A stretch of 64,000 nucleotides of DNA from Flectonema sp. DT1601 (lineage: Eukaryota; Euglenozoa; Diplonemea; Diplonemida; Diplonemidae). Positions 18,098 to 28,312 of the stretch are shown in pieces (the first letter of the stretch is position 1; each line of letters opens with the position of its first letter). Position numbers and translations under genes: made by a program. The DNA lies in contig OZ025827.1 of the NCBI GenBank assembly GCA_964019425.1, positions 798,262 through 862,261 of the forward strand. Direction: 5' to 3'. The notes under the pieces were generated by a model. It saw only the letters and a list, made by a program, of their open reading frames with translations. It had not been told where the DNA came from and ran no database searches.

Positions 18098-18905
18098 AAG
18101 GAAGCAGCAGATGAAGCTTTTAGATTTTCCGGTAAGAAACATATTGCACGAAATAGCAGAGCGCGTGGAAAGTCCAAGACTTTCTTTTTCACAGACGGAG
18201 TTGATGCAAACACAAAGGAATACACTTCCGAAATGATTGGTAAACTAATTGACATGTGTATCGACTATTCTTTAATCCAACCGATTGGTAGTCATCAATG
18301 CTACCGTCAAACAAAAGGGATACCCATGGGTGGTAATGCCTCCCCGCTTCTAGCTAACTTGTATTGTTATGCAGTTGAGAAGAAATTTATAGAACAGTCA
18401 ACTCTGGAAATTGCGAAGTCACATACTTTAACTGTAAGATATATTGATGATTTTTTATGCTGGGGGACAAAACCACCGCCGCAAAAGATGTACGGGATGG
18501 ACTACAAAGATACCTCCCTAGATAGTAATGATGTGGTGTTTCTTGGTGCACGGATACGGGTCGAGGAAGACATTGCAAGGGAAGAAGTGAAAGTTAAAAA
18601 GAAATTTACTCGTCTCTCCGTTCATCGGAAAGAGTGGAACTTCAAACCTTTACAGTACGTGCATGCAGACTCCACGATGCCTGATTCCATACCCAAAGGT
18701 ATAGTTAAAGGAGCGATGTATAGAGCCAGCATGATTTGTAACAACCTCTCTGACCTACTAATAGAGTTTGAATGGATAATTTATCGGATGATTACTAGAA
18801 AATTTAAAAAGCATCACATATCAACCGGCTACAAGGAATTTTGTGACGAATTCTACGAAGAATATCCTTTTGTCAATAAAGGATGCATCAATCTTTTCTA
18901 CCGGG
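18098..18905 (+). pseudogene. RT(b), leading into unit 2 OTU
   Basis: This is the longest RT(b) reading stretch: a basic segment HIARNSRARGKSKT, the FFFTDGVDANTKEYTSEM block, IPMGGNASPLLANLYCYAVE, VRYIDDFLCWG, FLGARIRVE, the helix YRASMICNNLSDLL and the C-terminal EEYPFVNKGCINLFY. It starts abruptly after the OTU stub. The RT fingers seen in RT element 1 (LYGMIKLHK) are absent from the array. The copy is not whole. Confidence 0.75.
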
Positions 18906-20055
18906 ATCCTTGAAGGCTTGAAGAAAGATTATTACTACCCGACTAGTGAAAGAAACTATATAACGTACCCGCCCATCGAGAAAGATGAAATTGAAACCGA
19001 CAGAACAGCTGTCTTAGTTCAAAAATTGTCATCCCCTACCAATTCGGATGCCAAGGTGAATCTGGGACATTTGGACGAGTTGGTTTCTTATTTTACGTTT
19101 CGGGATATGAAAACTCTGCTAGAAACTATGGACTGGGACTTAACAATACCCTCGGTAAACACAGCAGGTAATTGTTTCTTTGAATCTATGGCACTAATAA
19201 TTTGTCAAAATGGAGTCATAAACGCTGAATGGGTACGTAGAGTTATACATCGTAGACTGACTTTAAAGAAGGAGCAATACCAAAGTTTTGTAGACACAGA
19301 TTATGAAAAATTCACAGAAGATGTACTTGACAGTAATCCATATGCAGATCATGTGTATATTCAAGCTTTCTTAGATGAAATGGGTTGTTCTTTAATACTA
19401 ATCACTATTAATAGCGTGCAGGAAAAAAGTTTACGATGGATTTCCCCTGCCAACGATGGATTTCCCCACACAAGATATATATTTTTGGGGTACGCTCGGT
19501 GTAATGGCGTACCATACTACTTCTGAGCACTATATGCCAATTTTACCGAGAAGTCACGGAAAACAATGCACCATATTTACTATGTCGCAATGGAATTATG
19601 AGGCTTTTATGAATTTAATAGTACCTGAACTAGCGAAAATGTGTCCTAATTTTGTCGACGCTGATACTCTTCTATCGAAAGCGGGTGCCACTATGAACCT
19701 TTTAACCTTCGACAACGTTAATTATGATGTTTACGAACTGTTGCATTACTGGTACTTCGATGAGATCAAAATGAAAGCAGCTCCAACAATGTCAAGTTGC
19801 TCAGATTTAACCTCAGAAACCGTATCTGTGACCTCTTCCGATTCATCTTCCTCAACTACTTCGTCAAGTTCTAATACGATTGATGAAGAGTTAGTTGTGG
19901 ATGTACTTATTTATTTATTAGAAGATTCAGACATTCTAATTTTTAAAGAAGAGCTTCACTTATGTCCAGCAAGACACAACCTGAAATTTGCGAAAGTAAG
20001 TAGTAATATGTACTGTAACATCTGTGATCGCAACATGCCACAAACCACTTATTAA
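18906..20055 (+). CDS. OTU-like cysteine protease domain, unit 2
   Basis: Nearly identical to the unit 1 domain but with the full OTU nucleophile motif AGNCFFESM (Cys codon at 19173-19175), so this copy alone keeps both the catalytic Cys and the late His of SEHYMPILP. A short local duplication (GGATTTCCCC repeated near 19440-19465) separates the N-terminal half (to about 19470) from the C-terminal half, which is open from 19456 to 20055 in another frame. The C-terminal half has the Ser-rich linker and the CNICDRNM half finger. The copy is therefore not a single open frame. Confidence 0.6.
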
Positions 20056-20269
20056 TCTTGCATTCTAATGTAGACAAAAAGACTGTGATTATGATGTTTG
20101 TTTAAGTTGTTTGGGATTATTCGTTTGCACTGCGTGTGGTGCCACGGAATCTCAGGCCGGAAGACAATTTAATTTACGAGGCTTAAGATCACACCAAACT
20201 CATTGCACAGTCTTTCGAGAGCAAAGCAAACGTTGTTAATTATCACTCGCAGCAAAGTATTGCGAGATG

Positions 20270-20893
20270 TGCTCCACTGGTAGTGTGCTACGAACCAGAA
20301 ATAATTTATATTTTATTTTTATTCTTTATTTCCTTTATTATTTTTTATTTGCAAAAAATAGTTTTCTTTTTTTAAATTTCCTTTAATATTTATTTGCCTT
20401 TAAAGTGTGAAGGAATACTATTTTAAGCTGTAACGGGCTACAGGGCATGGGGCGCTCAACTTGTAGTACGTGGCCCCCGAATCCCCATATTCGACAGCAC
20501 ATATGGGATTTTTTATCGATACCAACTGTTGATTTCTTTTATTGCAACCAGGTTTGGCCGAACCCTATTCTCGTTTTTGCCAGTTTCAAGTTGCTTTCCA
20601 TTTAATATTAGTATCAAGTTACCCCCCAAAATATAATAACATTCAATGAATAACAACACAATCACAGCCGATCATAACAGCAGGGTGAGTGTGACGAATG
20701 GGATGCCGTCTGACGCAGATGTGTTTTGCCGATTCGTGTGTGTTATCCGCAACTTTTACCGTTCCTGTACTACCTGTTGAATCACGTCCTGGGCAAGACG
20801 TTAAAAAGGCCTCGTATTCTCTTGAGATTTGTTATTTGGGATGGAGACGTTGTCTTTTAGCCTCCTATATCCCACCTACACAGATATTTCAAA
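20270..20893 (+). other. 3' module and NTPase leader, unit 2
   Basis: This repeats the unit 1 arrangement, with the extra 157-base stretch (20718-20874) that unit 1 lacks. An ATG at 20698 opens a 91-codon frame across it, but that frame shares no protein in common with unit 1, so I take it as non-coding leader or intron. Confidence 0.45.
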
Positions 20894-22819
20894 ATGCTGA
20901 GCACATTGCGCAGGTCTCCTGTCATTGGTGCCCGTTTGGGGAACAGGCAGGCAATCCAGTTGCGTTGTTATAATAAGAAGCGTGTGAAGATTGATATTGA
21001 GGAAGAGATTCATAATAAACAGATGAAAAAGGAGGAGAAACTGCAAGCTCGGATTGACAGATTGGAGGCTATCATAGATGCAAGAGGACCCAAACCAGAA
21101 TCTATTGACTGGAGCAAGGCTGAAATACAAATCAAACCCTTTGAGTTTCGAGAGCCATTTCTCGAGCGTGAGAGAAGCATTAAGGTATTCGAGACATACA
21201 AGAATGAATTCTTTTCTGGCAAGAGGGAAGGTATGCTATGTTGGACCGAAGAAAAAGATGTTAACGATCGCAAATCCAGGCTCCTGACAACGATTGGTAT
21301 CCCTGGAAGTGGGAAGACTACATTTGTCAAGAACATGGCTGCTAAGGTAACTGAAGAAGGATTTCTTGCTGTTTTCGTCAGCTACAACGAAGGTTGTGAA
21401 CCAATCGACCTAACCAATGACCCCCGCATGCATACAACTCTGTTCGCTGCTCAGTTGCTGTCTTGCAATGGGCTGGAATCCGAATATGCCGAGGCCAATG
21501 CACCGAAAGTAAATACCATAATCAAGCGCCTTCTCGAACTCAACCCGGGTTGCAAAGGCATCATCATATTCATCGATGAACTCATTCAAATCGCACGCGA
21601 TGCTAAGGCAGTGAAGCGTTTGAAGTCCCTAAACTCTAAACTCATGGGCATCCAGGATTCATCGAAGGACAATTTTGGCAAGGGAGTCATGTTTGTATAT
21701 ACAGCGCTGACAGATGTCTTCACCGATAACATGATGCCAACAGGTAGCGAACGACCCATCTCGAAGATACCATTGTACAACCTCAACTGGGGAAACGCTG
21801 AAGCTGCAATTCCAGCAGAACGCATGCATATCATTAAGAAATCAAAGCTGCTTTACCAGATCTTCCTGTCGTGTGCAGGCCATCCTAGACTTCTAGCAAC
21901 ATTGGGAGGCATGAAAAGTGCACATCTTCGCAAGGTAAAAAGTGATGTTGCAGGTTCTTCTGTGCGAATGGAATTGATCTCCGACTTATGCTCAACTGCA
22001 AAATTAAAGAATATTGACGCTGTTCTTAATAAAACCGCACTTCGGTGGTTTGGTTCCAATATTCAAGGAACGGAAATAAGTGAAATGGAGCAAGCTGGAA
22101 TCATTCAGAAAATTGGCTCACCACAAAACCCGCGAAGATTTCTGGTCCCTCTGTTGTTTTACCGCTGGGATCCCCGTGGCAATGTTTGCAATGTGCTGCT
22201 CAAGAACCATCTGGAGCACCTCTATAGTGCTGATGCCTCTCTCAGAACATATCACGAGAAGGATATGGAAGGAGTGATGATGCATTTCGAATGCGTCAGA
22301 AAGGTTGCCCTGGGAAATAACACAAGAGTTCGGCTGGGGTACTTTTTCAAAGGAGCACTGATATGCGAGAAGTTACGGCGCATCGAAATTCAAATCAAAT
22401 TTAAAAAGAAGGCGAAAATACTTGTTAGAGAAGTCGATAAGTTAAATGACGATGATGTCCTTAGTAAATTGAAAGATGGTTACACTGTCACATCAAGAAA
22501 CCCAACTGAACTGGGGGCAGAACGTCTTGTCCCGTTTTTTCGTACTGATGGGTCCCTCTATGTAGCCCTCATGCAGGACAAGTTTGTGCAGAAGGATGTA
22601 ACTTCATGGGCTGTGGCAAAGAAGAACTTAGATCAGTCCTCAGCTGTCAAGCATCTCACAGAAAACAATGTCGATTACTTCTACGTTTTCAACACAACCA
22701 TCGATCAGCACACCGTGCAAAAGGAAACATTAAAGGGCTGCGTAATCTTCACCGAAACTGGACTGATGGACTACACTATCAAGCTTGGTCCCTTGAGACT
22801 CCACACCGAAAGTAGGTGA
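20894..22819 (+). CDS. RHS/Crinkler-like NTPase, unit 2
   Basis: 641 residues, same start and stop context as unit 1. The N-terminal targeting-like segment, coiled coil and the C-terminal 300 residues are almost identical to unit 1. Differences cluster between the coiled coil and the NTPase core end: CWTEEKDVNDRKSRLLT against CWPEGKSSLLT before the P-loop, NEGCEPIDLTNDPRMHT after it, and FTDNMMPTGSERPISKI in place of FENLSRRRVISTI after Walker B. P-loop GIPGSGKTT, Walker B IIIFIDEL and the MQDKF block are kept, so the protein looks intact. Same caveats on function as unit 1. Confidence 0.65.
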   Translation: MLSTLRRSPVIGARLGNRQAIQLRCYNKKRVKIDIEEEIHNKQMKKEEKLQARIDRLEAIIDARGPKPESIDWSKAEIQIKPFEFREPFLERERSIKVFETYKNEFFSGKREGMLCWTEEKDVNDRKSRLLTTIGIPGSGKTTFVKNMAAKVTEEGFLAVFVSYNEGCEPIDLTNDPRMHTTLFAAQLLSCNGLESEYAEANAPKVNTIIKRLLELNPGCKGIIIFIDELIQIARDAKAVKRLKSLNSKLMGIQDSSKDNFGKGVMFVYTALTDVFTDNMMPTGSERPISKIPLYNLNWGNAEAAIPAERMHIIKKSKLLYQIFLSCAGHPRLLATLGGMKSAHLRKVKSDVAGSSVRMELISDLCSTAKLKNIDAVLNKTALRWFGSNIQGTEISEMEQAGIIQKIGSPQNPRRFLVPLLFYRWDPRGNVCNVLLKNHLEHLYSADASLRTYHEKDMEGVMMHFECVRKVALGNNTRVRLGYFFKGALICEKLRRIEIQIKFKKKAKILVREVDKLNDDDVLSKLKDGYTVTSRNPTELGAERLVPFFRTDGSLYVALMQDKFVQKDVTSWAVAKKNLDQSSAVKHLTENNVDYFYVFNTTIDQHTVQKETLKGCVIFTETGLMDYTIKLGPLRLHTESR

Positions 22820-24714
22820 TGTTGCTGCATCACGCAATACCTACCTGAAGGCCTCCAGTATTTAATCTTGAAGTGTGTGGAGGCAAACTCAAAAAAATAA
22901 AAGAATGAAATAAAAAAATAAAAGAATAAAAGAAATGTTAAGGTTAATTTCCTCGTGATATTTGCGTACCGTTCTTTTTGTGTGCATAATCGGTCACGTC
23001 ACGAGGACACAACTACAAAATACTCTTGCAAAACCTGCCTGTAAAAGTTGAACAAACAAATTATTTACCAACAATCACCCTTTGGCTTTAAGAACGAGAT
23101 GGAAACTGAGTGTATTTTTTGTTTTCTTTCTTTTTTTCTTTCTGTATGCTGCACTTGCCAATACCACCACACGCTCCTTTTGTTCTTTTTGCTCTCTTTT
23201 GCTTTGCCTTGTTTCCACCTTCTCAGTGGTATTGAATAATAATAGAACATCGGACTCCTTGGAACGTTAGCGAGTATGGACTTTCATTTCTTTTCTACAT
23301 TCTTTGCTTAGTCACTCTGCCTTCCCACTTTCCCTCCCCCCCTCCCGTTAATACCTTGGTTTATTTATCCAAGTCCCCCTCCCAAACCAACCATAACTGA
23401 GTTTATGGGGTGGGCTTTACTGGTAGTGAGCTACGAACTAGCGTATTCTTGTCATGTTATTTTTCTTTTCTTTTTTTCTCACCCCGTTACTACCCACCCA
23501 GATAATTTTATTGGTTACCCATTAATGCATTAATGTTTTCAAGCTGTAACGACCTGCAGGGCATGGGATGTTCAACCTGTAGTGGGTCAATTTGACTTGA
23601 CAGCATTTCTTTCTCTGGTAGTTTATTTAAAGCATGCGATTTTGTGTGAAAAAAGAATTTCCAAGGGGAAAAAAAAAAAAAAAAACATAAATTAATGTCG
23701 GAACACCCTTTTATTATACAGTTTCGTTCACGAAGCAGATATTTGGAGGGAACCTTAAAAAAAAAACTAAAAAAAAAAGGTTGTGTTAGTTGACTGTCTG
23801 AAGAAGCCAGCCTTGCTAAGAAAAGAATAAGGAGAATACAGTAAAGAGAAAGTATCAGTAGCAAGTTAGTATACTGAAGTAGTTGGTAAACTGACCCTTA
23901 TAATTCTCTTTCTTCTCTTACAGTAAGCTTCTATCGCGAGTACGGGGCGGGGGCAGAAATGCTGCTGTCGCTGTTTTAGAGATGTCTTGGAACCAGAAAT
24001 TGGTAGTCGAGAATATTCTCAATTATCTGATTCTTTTTTTTCTTTTTTGTCCCACCAAAATCAGAAAAGTTACATAAAGAGAGAGGACTCTATTTCGGAT
24101 ACGTTTGTTTGAGCAACTTGTTCAAGAGTAATATCTTTGAGAAGCAGCGTACTCAATTGCAGCGCAAAAAGTATCTTTTCCCCAAAGATTGGTACGAGGA
24201 ATTTTGCCTCGGTTGACTGAACGAACATTGGTAACACAGCATAGTGCTTCGTATCATTTCTTGCACCCCTTCCTCTCTTTCCCCCTCAACAAGACATTCG
24301 TATTATCGCATGTTCATTATTGCAGATAGTCATATCATCTCAAAAAAAGTTTGGTTGCAATTGTCGCTTTAATATACGTTTGTCTTAATTTCTTTCGCAG
24401 GTAACTTTCGATCTTGGAAGTAGCTGACAATATGAAGAGGGCATTATCTAGTTTTTTCGCATGTCCTTTTTCATTTATTTATTTATTTATCGTCATCTTC
24501 GGCAGACATTCCCTTAGTACAATAGTTTGTATGTGTAAGGTCGTATGAATAATAATTTTTTTCTTTTGCAAACCTTTCCAAAAAACTGAAGTACCTAACG
24601 CGCGTCATTCACAAGGAAAGAATGAATATTTTTTTACCGAAACGAAAGCACCCAAGACGAAAAACCTTACCGTTGAACAAGTTATTGAACATATCAACAT
24701 ATCAACATGTGTAT
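22820..24714. other. Unit 2 spacer
   Basis: Equivalent of 15335-17219. No gene supported. The small block near 23650-23690 differs from units 1 and 3 (poly-A run and changed flanks), and a CTG-type microsatellite near 23960 is shorter. Confidence 0.6.
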
Positions 24715-25591
24715 TGATTATTCATTAATTCAACCGATCGGAAGTAAAAGAATGTTATAGACAAACAAAAGGAATACCAATGGGTGGTAATGCTTCCCCT
24801 TTAATAGCAAACCTTTATTGCTATCGGTGTGAGAGTAAATACATTGATACGTTAACCCCTCCAAAAGCAAAGATTTATAGCACTATGGTGCGTTATATTG
24901 ATGACTTCCTTTGCTGGGGGCATGAGCCTCCACCCCCAAGCATCTATAAGATGGGCTACAAAGACACTACGATTAGTGAAGACCACGTAGTCTTTTTGGG
25001 AGCAATAATCAAAATTGAAACAACGGAAAAGAGAAAGTAAGTTTGTATGTACATAGTAATTCAACTATGCCGGTGTCTATACCAAAAGGAGTGGTTAAAG
25101 GTGCTATGTTTAGAGCAGTAATGATTTGTAATAATTTAACTGATCTTTTTGTTGAGTTTGAATTTATACTTTACAGAATGTGGAAAAGAGGTTTTAAGAA
25201 ACAAGACGTAGCAATTTGCTTTTCGTGAATTCCGAGATGAGTTTTTATAAAGCTTACGATTCCACATTTTAGAGATTACTTTCTTTAGTTCATGTTGTCT
25301 TTGGTAAATTAAACGAACCTCACTCTTGCCATTTTCCAAAAGAAAAGACAGTTTATTGTTTACCCGCCTAAAGCCGTAGTGTTGGTTCCAGAAGAACCAA
25401 TTGTTCAAGAAGGAAAAGTAGATTACTTTACAATTGACCACACGATATGGTATATGGAAGAAGTTGGTCTTTACCCTGAAGACGTGAACCGTTTTGGTAA
25501 TTGTTTCTTTGAAGCAGTATCGAAACAAATTTTTAACTTCTTTGATGCAGCGACACTACGTGAATTTACCAGTACTGAGTTAGTAGATTAG
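24715..25591 (+). pseudogene. RT(a) with OTU stub, unit 2
   Basis: Same content as the unit 1 RT(a): IPMGGNASPLIANLYCY, VRYIDDFLCWG, SIPKGVVKGAMFRAVMICNN and the OTU stub with NRFGNCFFEAVSKQIF (25379-25591). Slightly longer open stretch after the catalytic block than in unit 1. Broken. Confidence 0.65.
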
Positions 25592-26360
25592 AAGGAAGCA
25601 GCAGATGAAGCTTTTAGATTTTCCGGTAAGAAACATATTGCACGAAATAGCAGAGCGCGTGGAAAGTCCAAGACTTTCTTTTTCACAGACGGAGTTGATG
25701 CAAACACAAAGGAATACACTTCCGAAATGATTGGTAAACTAATTGACATGTGTATCGACTATTCTTTAATCCAACCGATTGGTAGTCATCAATGCTACCG
25801 TCAAACAAAAGGGATACCCATGGGTGGTAATGCCTCCCCGCTTCTAGCTAACTTGTATTGTTATGCAGTTGAGAAGAAATTTATAGAACAGTCAACTCTG
25901 GAAATTGCGAAGTCACATACTTTAACTGTAAGATATATTGATGATTTTTTATGCTGGGGGACAAAACCACCGCCGCAAAAGATGTACGGGATGGACTACA
26001 AAGATACCTCCCTAGATAGTAATGATGTGGTGTATCTTGGTGCACGGATACGGGTCGAGGAATACATTGCAAGGGAAGAAGTGAAAGTTAAAAAGAAATT
26101 TACTCGTCTCTCCGTTCATCGGAAAGAGTGGAACTTCAAACCTTTACAGTACGTGCATGCAGACTCCACGATGCCTGATTCCATACCCAAAGGTATAGTT
26201 AAAGGAGCGATGTATAGAGCCAGCATGATTTAGAGTTTGAATGGATGATTACTAGAAAATTTAAAAAGCATCACATATCAACCGGCTACAAGGAATTTTG
26301 TGACGAATTCTACGAAGAATATCCTTTTGTCAATAAAGGATGCATCAATCTTTTCTACCG
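25592..26360 (+). pseudogene. RT(b), leading into unit 3 OTU
   Basis: As in unit 2 but with a shorter helical C-terminal region. Catalytic VRYIDDFLCWG and IPMGGNASPLLANLYCY blocks are kept. From about 26245 the reading frame runs without a break from the end of RT into the OTU domain (GCINLFYRILEGLKKDYYY), which is the direct evidence that the two domains belong to one protein. Confidence 0.75.
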
Positions 26361-27474
26361 GATCCTTGAAGGCTTGAAGAAAGATTATTACTACCCGACT
26401 AGTGAAAGAAACTATATAACGTACCCGCCCATCGAGAAAGATGAAATTGAAACCGACAGAACAGCTGTCTTAGTTCAAAAATTGTCATCCCCTACCAATT
26501 CGGATGCCAAGGTGAATCTGGGACATTTGGACGAGTTGGTTTCTTATTTTACGTTTCGGGATATGAAAACTCTGCTAGACACTATGGACTGGGACTTAAC
26601 AATACCCTCGGTAAACACAGCAGGTACTTATTTCTTTGAATCTATGGCACTAATAATTTGTCAAAATGGAGTCATAAACGCTGAATGGGTACGTAGAGTT
26701 ATACATCGTAGACTGACTTTAAAGAAGGAGCAATACCAAAGTTTTGTAGACACAGATTATGAAAAATTCACAGAAGATGTACTTAACAGTAATCCATATG
26801 CAGATCATGTGTATATTCAAGCTTTCTTAGATGAAATGGGTTGTTCTTTAATACTAATCACTATTAATAGCGTGCAGGAAAAAAGTTTACGATGGGTTTC
26901 CCCAGCCAGTACACAAGATACATATTTTTGGGGTACGCTCGGTGTAATGGCGTACCATACTACTTCTGAGCACTATATGCCAATCTTACCGAGAAGTCAC
27001 GGAAAACAATGCACCATATTTACTATGTCGCAATGGAATTATGAGGCTTTTATGAATTAAATAGTACCTGAACTAGCGAAAATGTGTCCTAATTTTGTCG
27101 ACACTGATCCTCTTCTATCGAAAGCGGGTGCCACTTTGAACCTTTTAACCTTCGACAAGGTTAATTATGATGTTTACGAACTGTTGCATTACTGGTACTT
27201 CGATGAGATCAAAATGAAAGCAGCTCCAACAATGTCAAGTTGCTCAGATTTAACCTCAGAAACCGTATCTGTGACCTCTTCAGAAAGTTCTAATACGATT
27301 GATGAAGAGTTAGTTGTGGATGTACTTATTAATTTATTAGAAGATTCAGACATTCTAATTTTTAAAGAAGAGCTTCACTTATGTCCAGCAAGACACAACC
27401 TGAAATTTGCGAAAGTAAGTAGTAATATGTACTGTAACATCTGTGATCGCAACATGCCACAAACCACTTATTAA
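26361..27474 (+). CDS. OTU-like cysteine protease domain, unit 3
   Basis: Continuous with the RT C-terminus upstream. The nucleophile motif reads AGTYFFESM as in unit 1, so Tyr stands where Cys is expected, while TSEHYMPILP keeps the His. The Ser-rich linker is shorter than in units 1 and 2 (SSESSNT). The frame is interrupted once near 27060 and continues to the partial zinc finger CNICDRNMPQTTY. The unit 1 and unit 3 copies are more alike than either is to unit 2 at the active site, so the units have exchanged sequence. Confidence 0.6.
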
Positions 27475-27689
27475 TCTTGCATTCTAATGTAGACAAAAAG
27501 ACTGTGATTATGATGTTTGTTTAAGTTGTTTGGGATTATTCGTTTGCACTGCGTGTGGTGCCACGGAATCTCAGGCCGGAAGACAATTTAATTTACGAGG
27601 CTTAAGATCACACCAAACTCATTGCACAGTCTTTCGAGAGCAAAGCAAACGTTGTTAATTATCACTCGCAGCAAAGTATTGCGAGATGT

Positions 27690-28312
27690 GCTCCACTGGT
27701 AGTGTGCTACGAACCAGAAATAATTTATATTTTATTTTTATTCTTTATTTCCTTTATTATTTTTTATTTGCAAAAAATAGTTTTCTTTTTTTAAATTTCC
27801 TTTAATATTTATTTGCCTTTAAAGTGTGAAGGAATACTATTTTAAGCTGTAACGGGCTACAGGGCATGGGGCGCTCAACTTGTAGTACGTGGCCCCCGAA
27901 TCCCCATATTCGACAGCACATATGGGATTTTTTATCGATACCAACTGTTGATTTCTTTTATTGCAACCAGGTTTGGCCGAACCCTATTCTCGTTTTTGCC
28001 AGTTTCAAGTTGCTTTCCATTTAATATTAGTATCAAGTTACCCCCCAAAATATAATAACATTCAATGAATAACAACACAATCACAGCCGATCATAACAGC
28101 AGGGTGAGTGTGACGAATGGGATGCCGTCTGACGCAGATGTGTTTTGCCGATTCGTGTGTGTTATCCGCAACTTTTACCGTTCCTGTACTACCTGTTGAA
28201 TCACGTCCTGGGCAAGACGTTAAAAAGGCCTCGTATTCTCTTGAGATTTGTTATTTGGGATGGAGACGTTGTCTTTTAGCCTCCTATATCCCACCTACAC
28301 AGATATTTCAAA
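27690..28312 (+). other. 3' module and NTPase leader, unit 3
   Basis: Same as unit 2, including the 157-base stretch missing from unit 1. The ATG at 28117 opens the same unsupported 91-codon frame. Confidence 0.45.

Noticed and set aside
20698-20973. 91-codon ORF upstream of the unit 2 NTPase (also 28117-28392)
   Set aside because: Crosses the 157-base segment missing from unit 1 and overlaps the NTPase start in another frame. More likely leader or intron.
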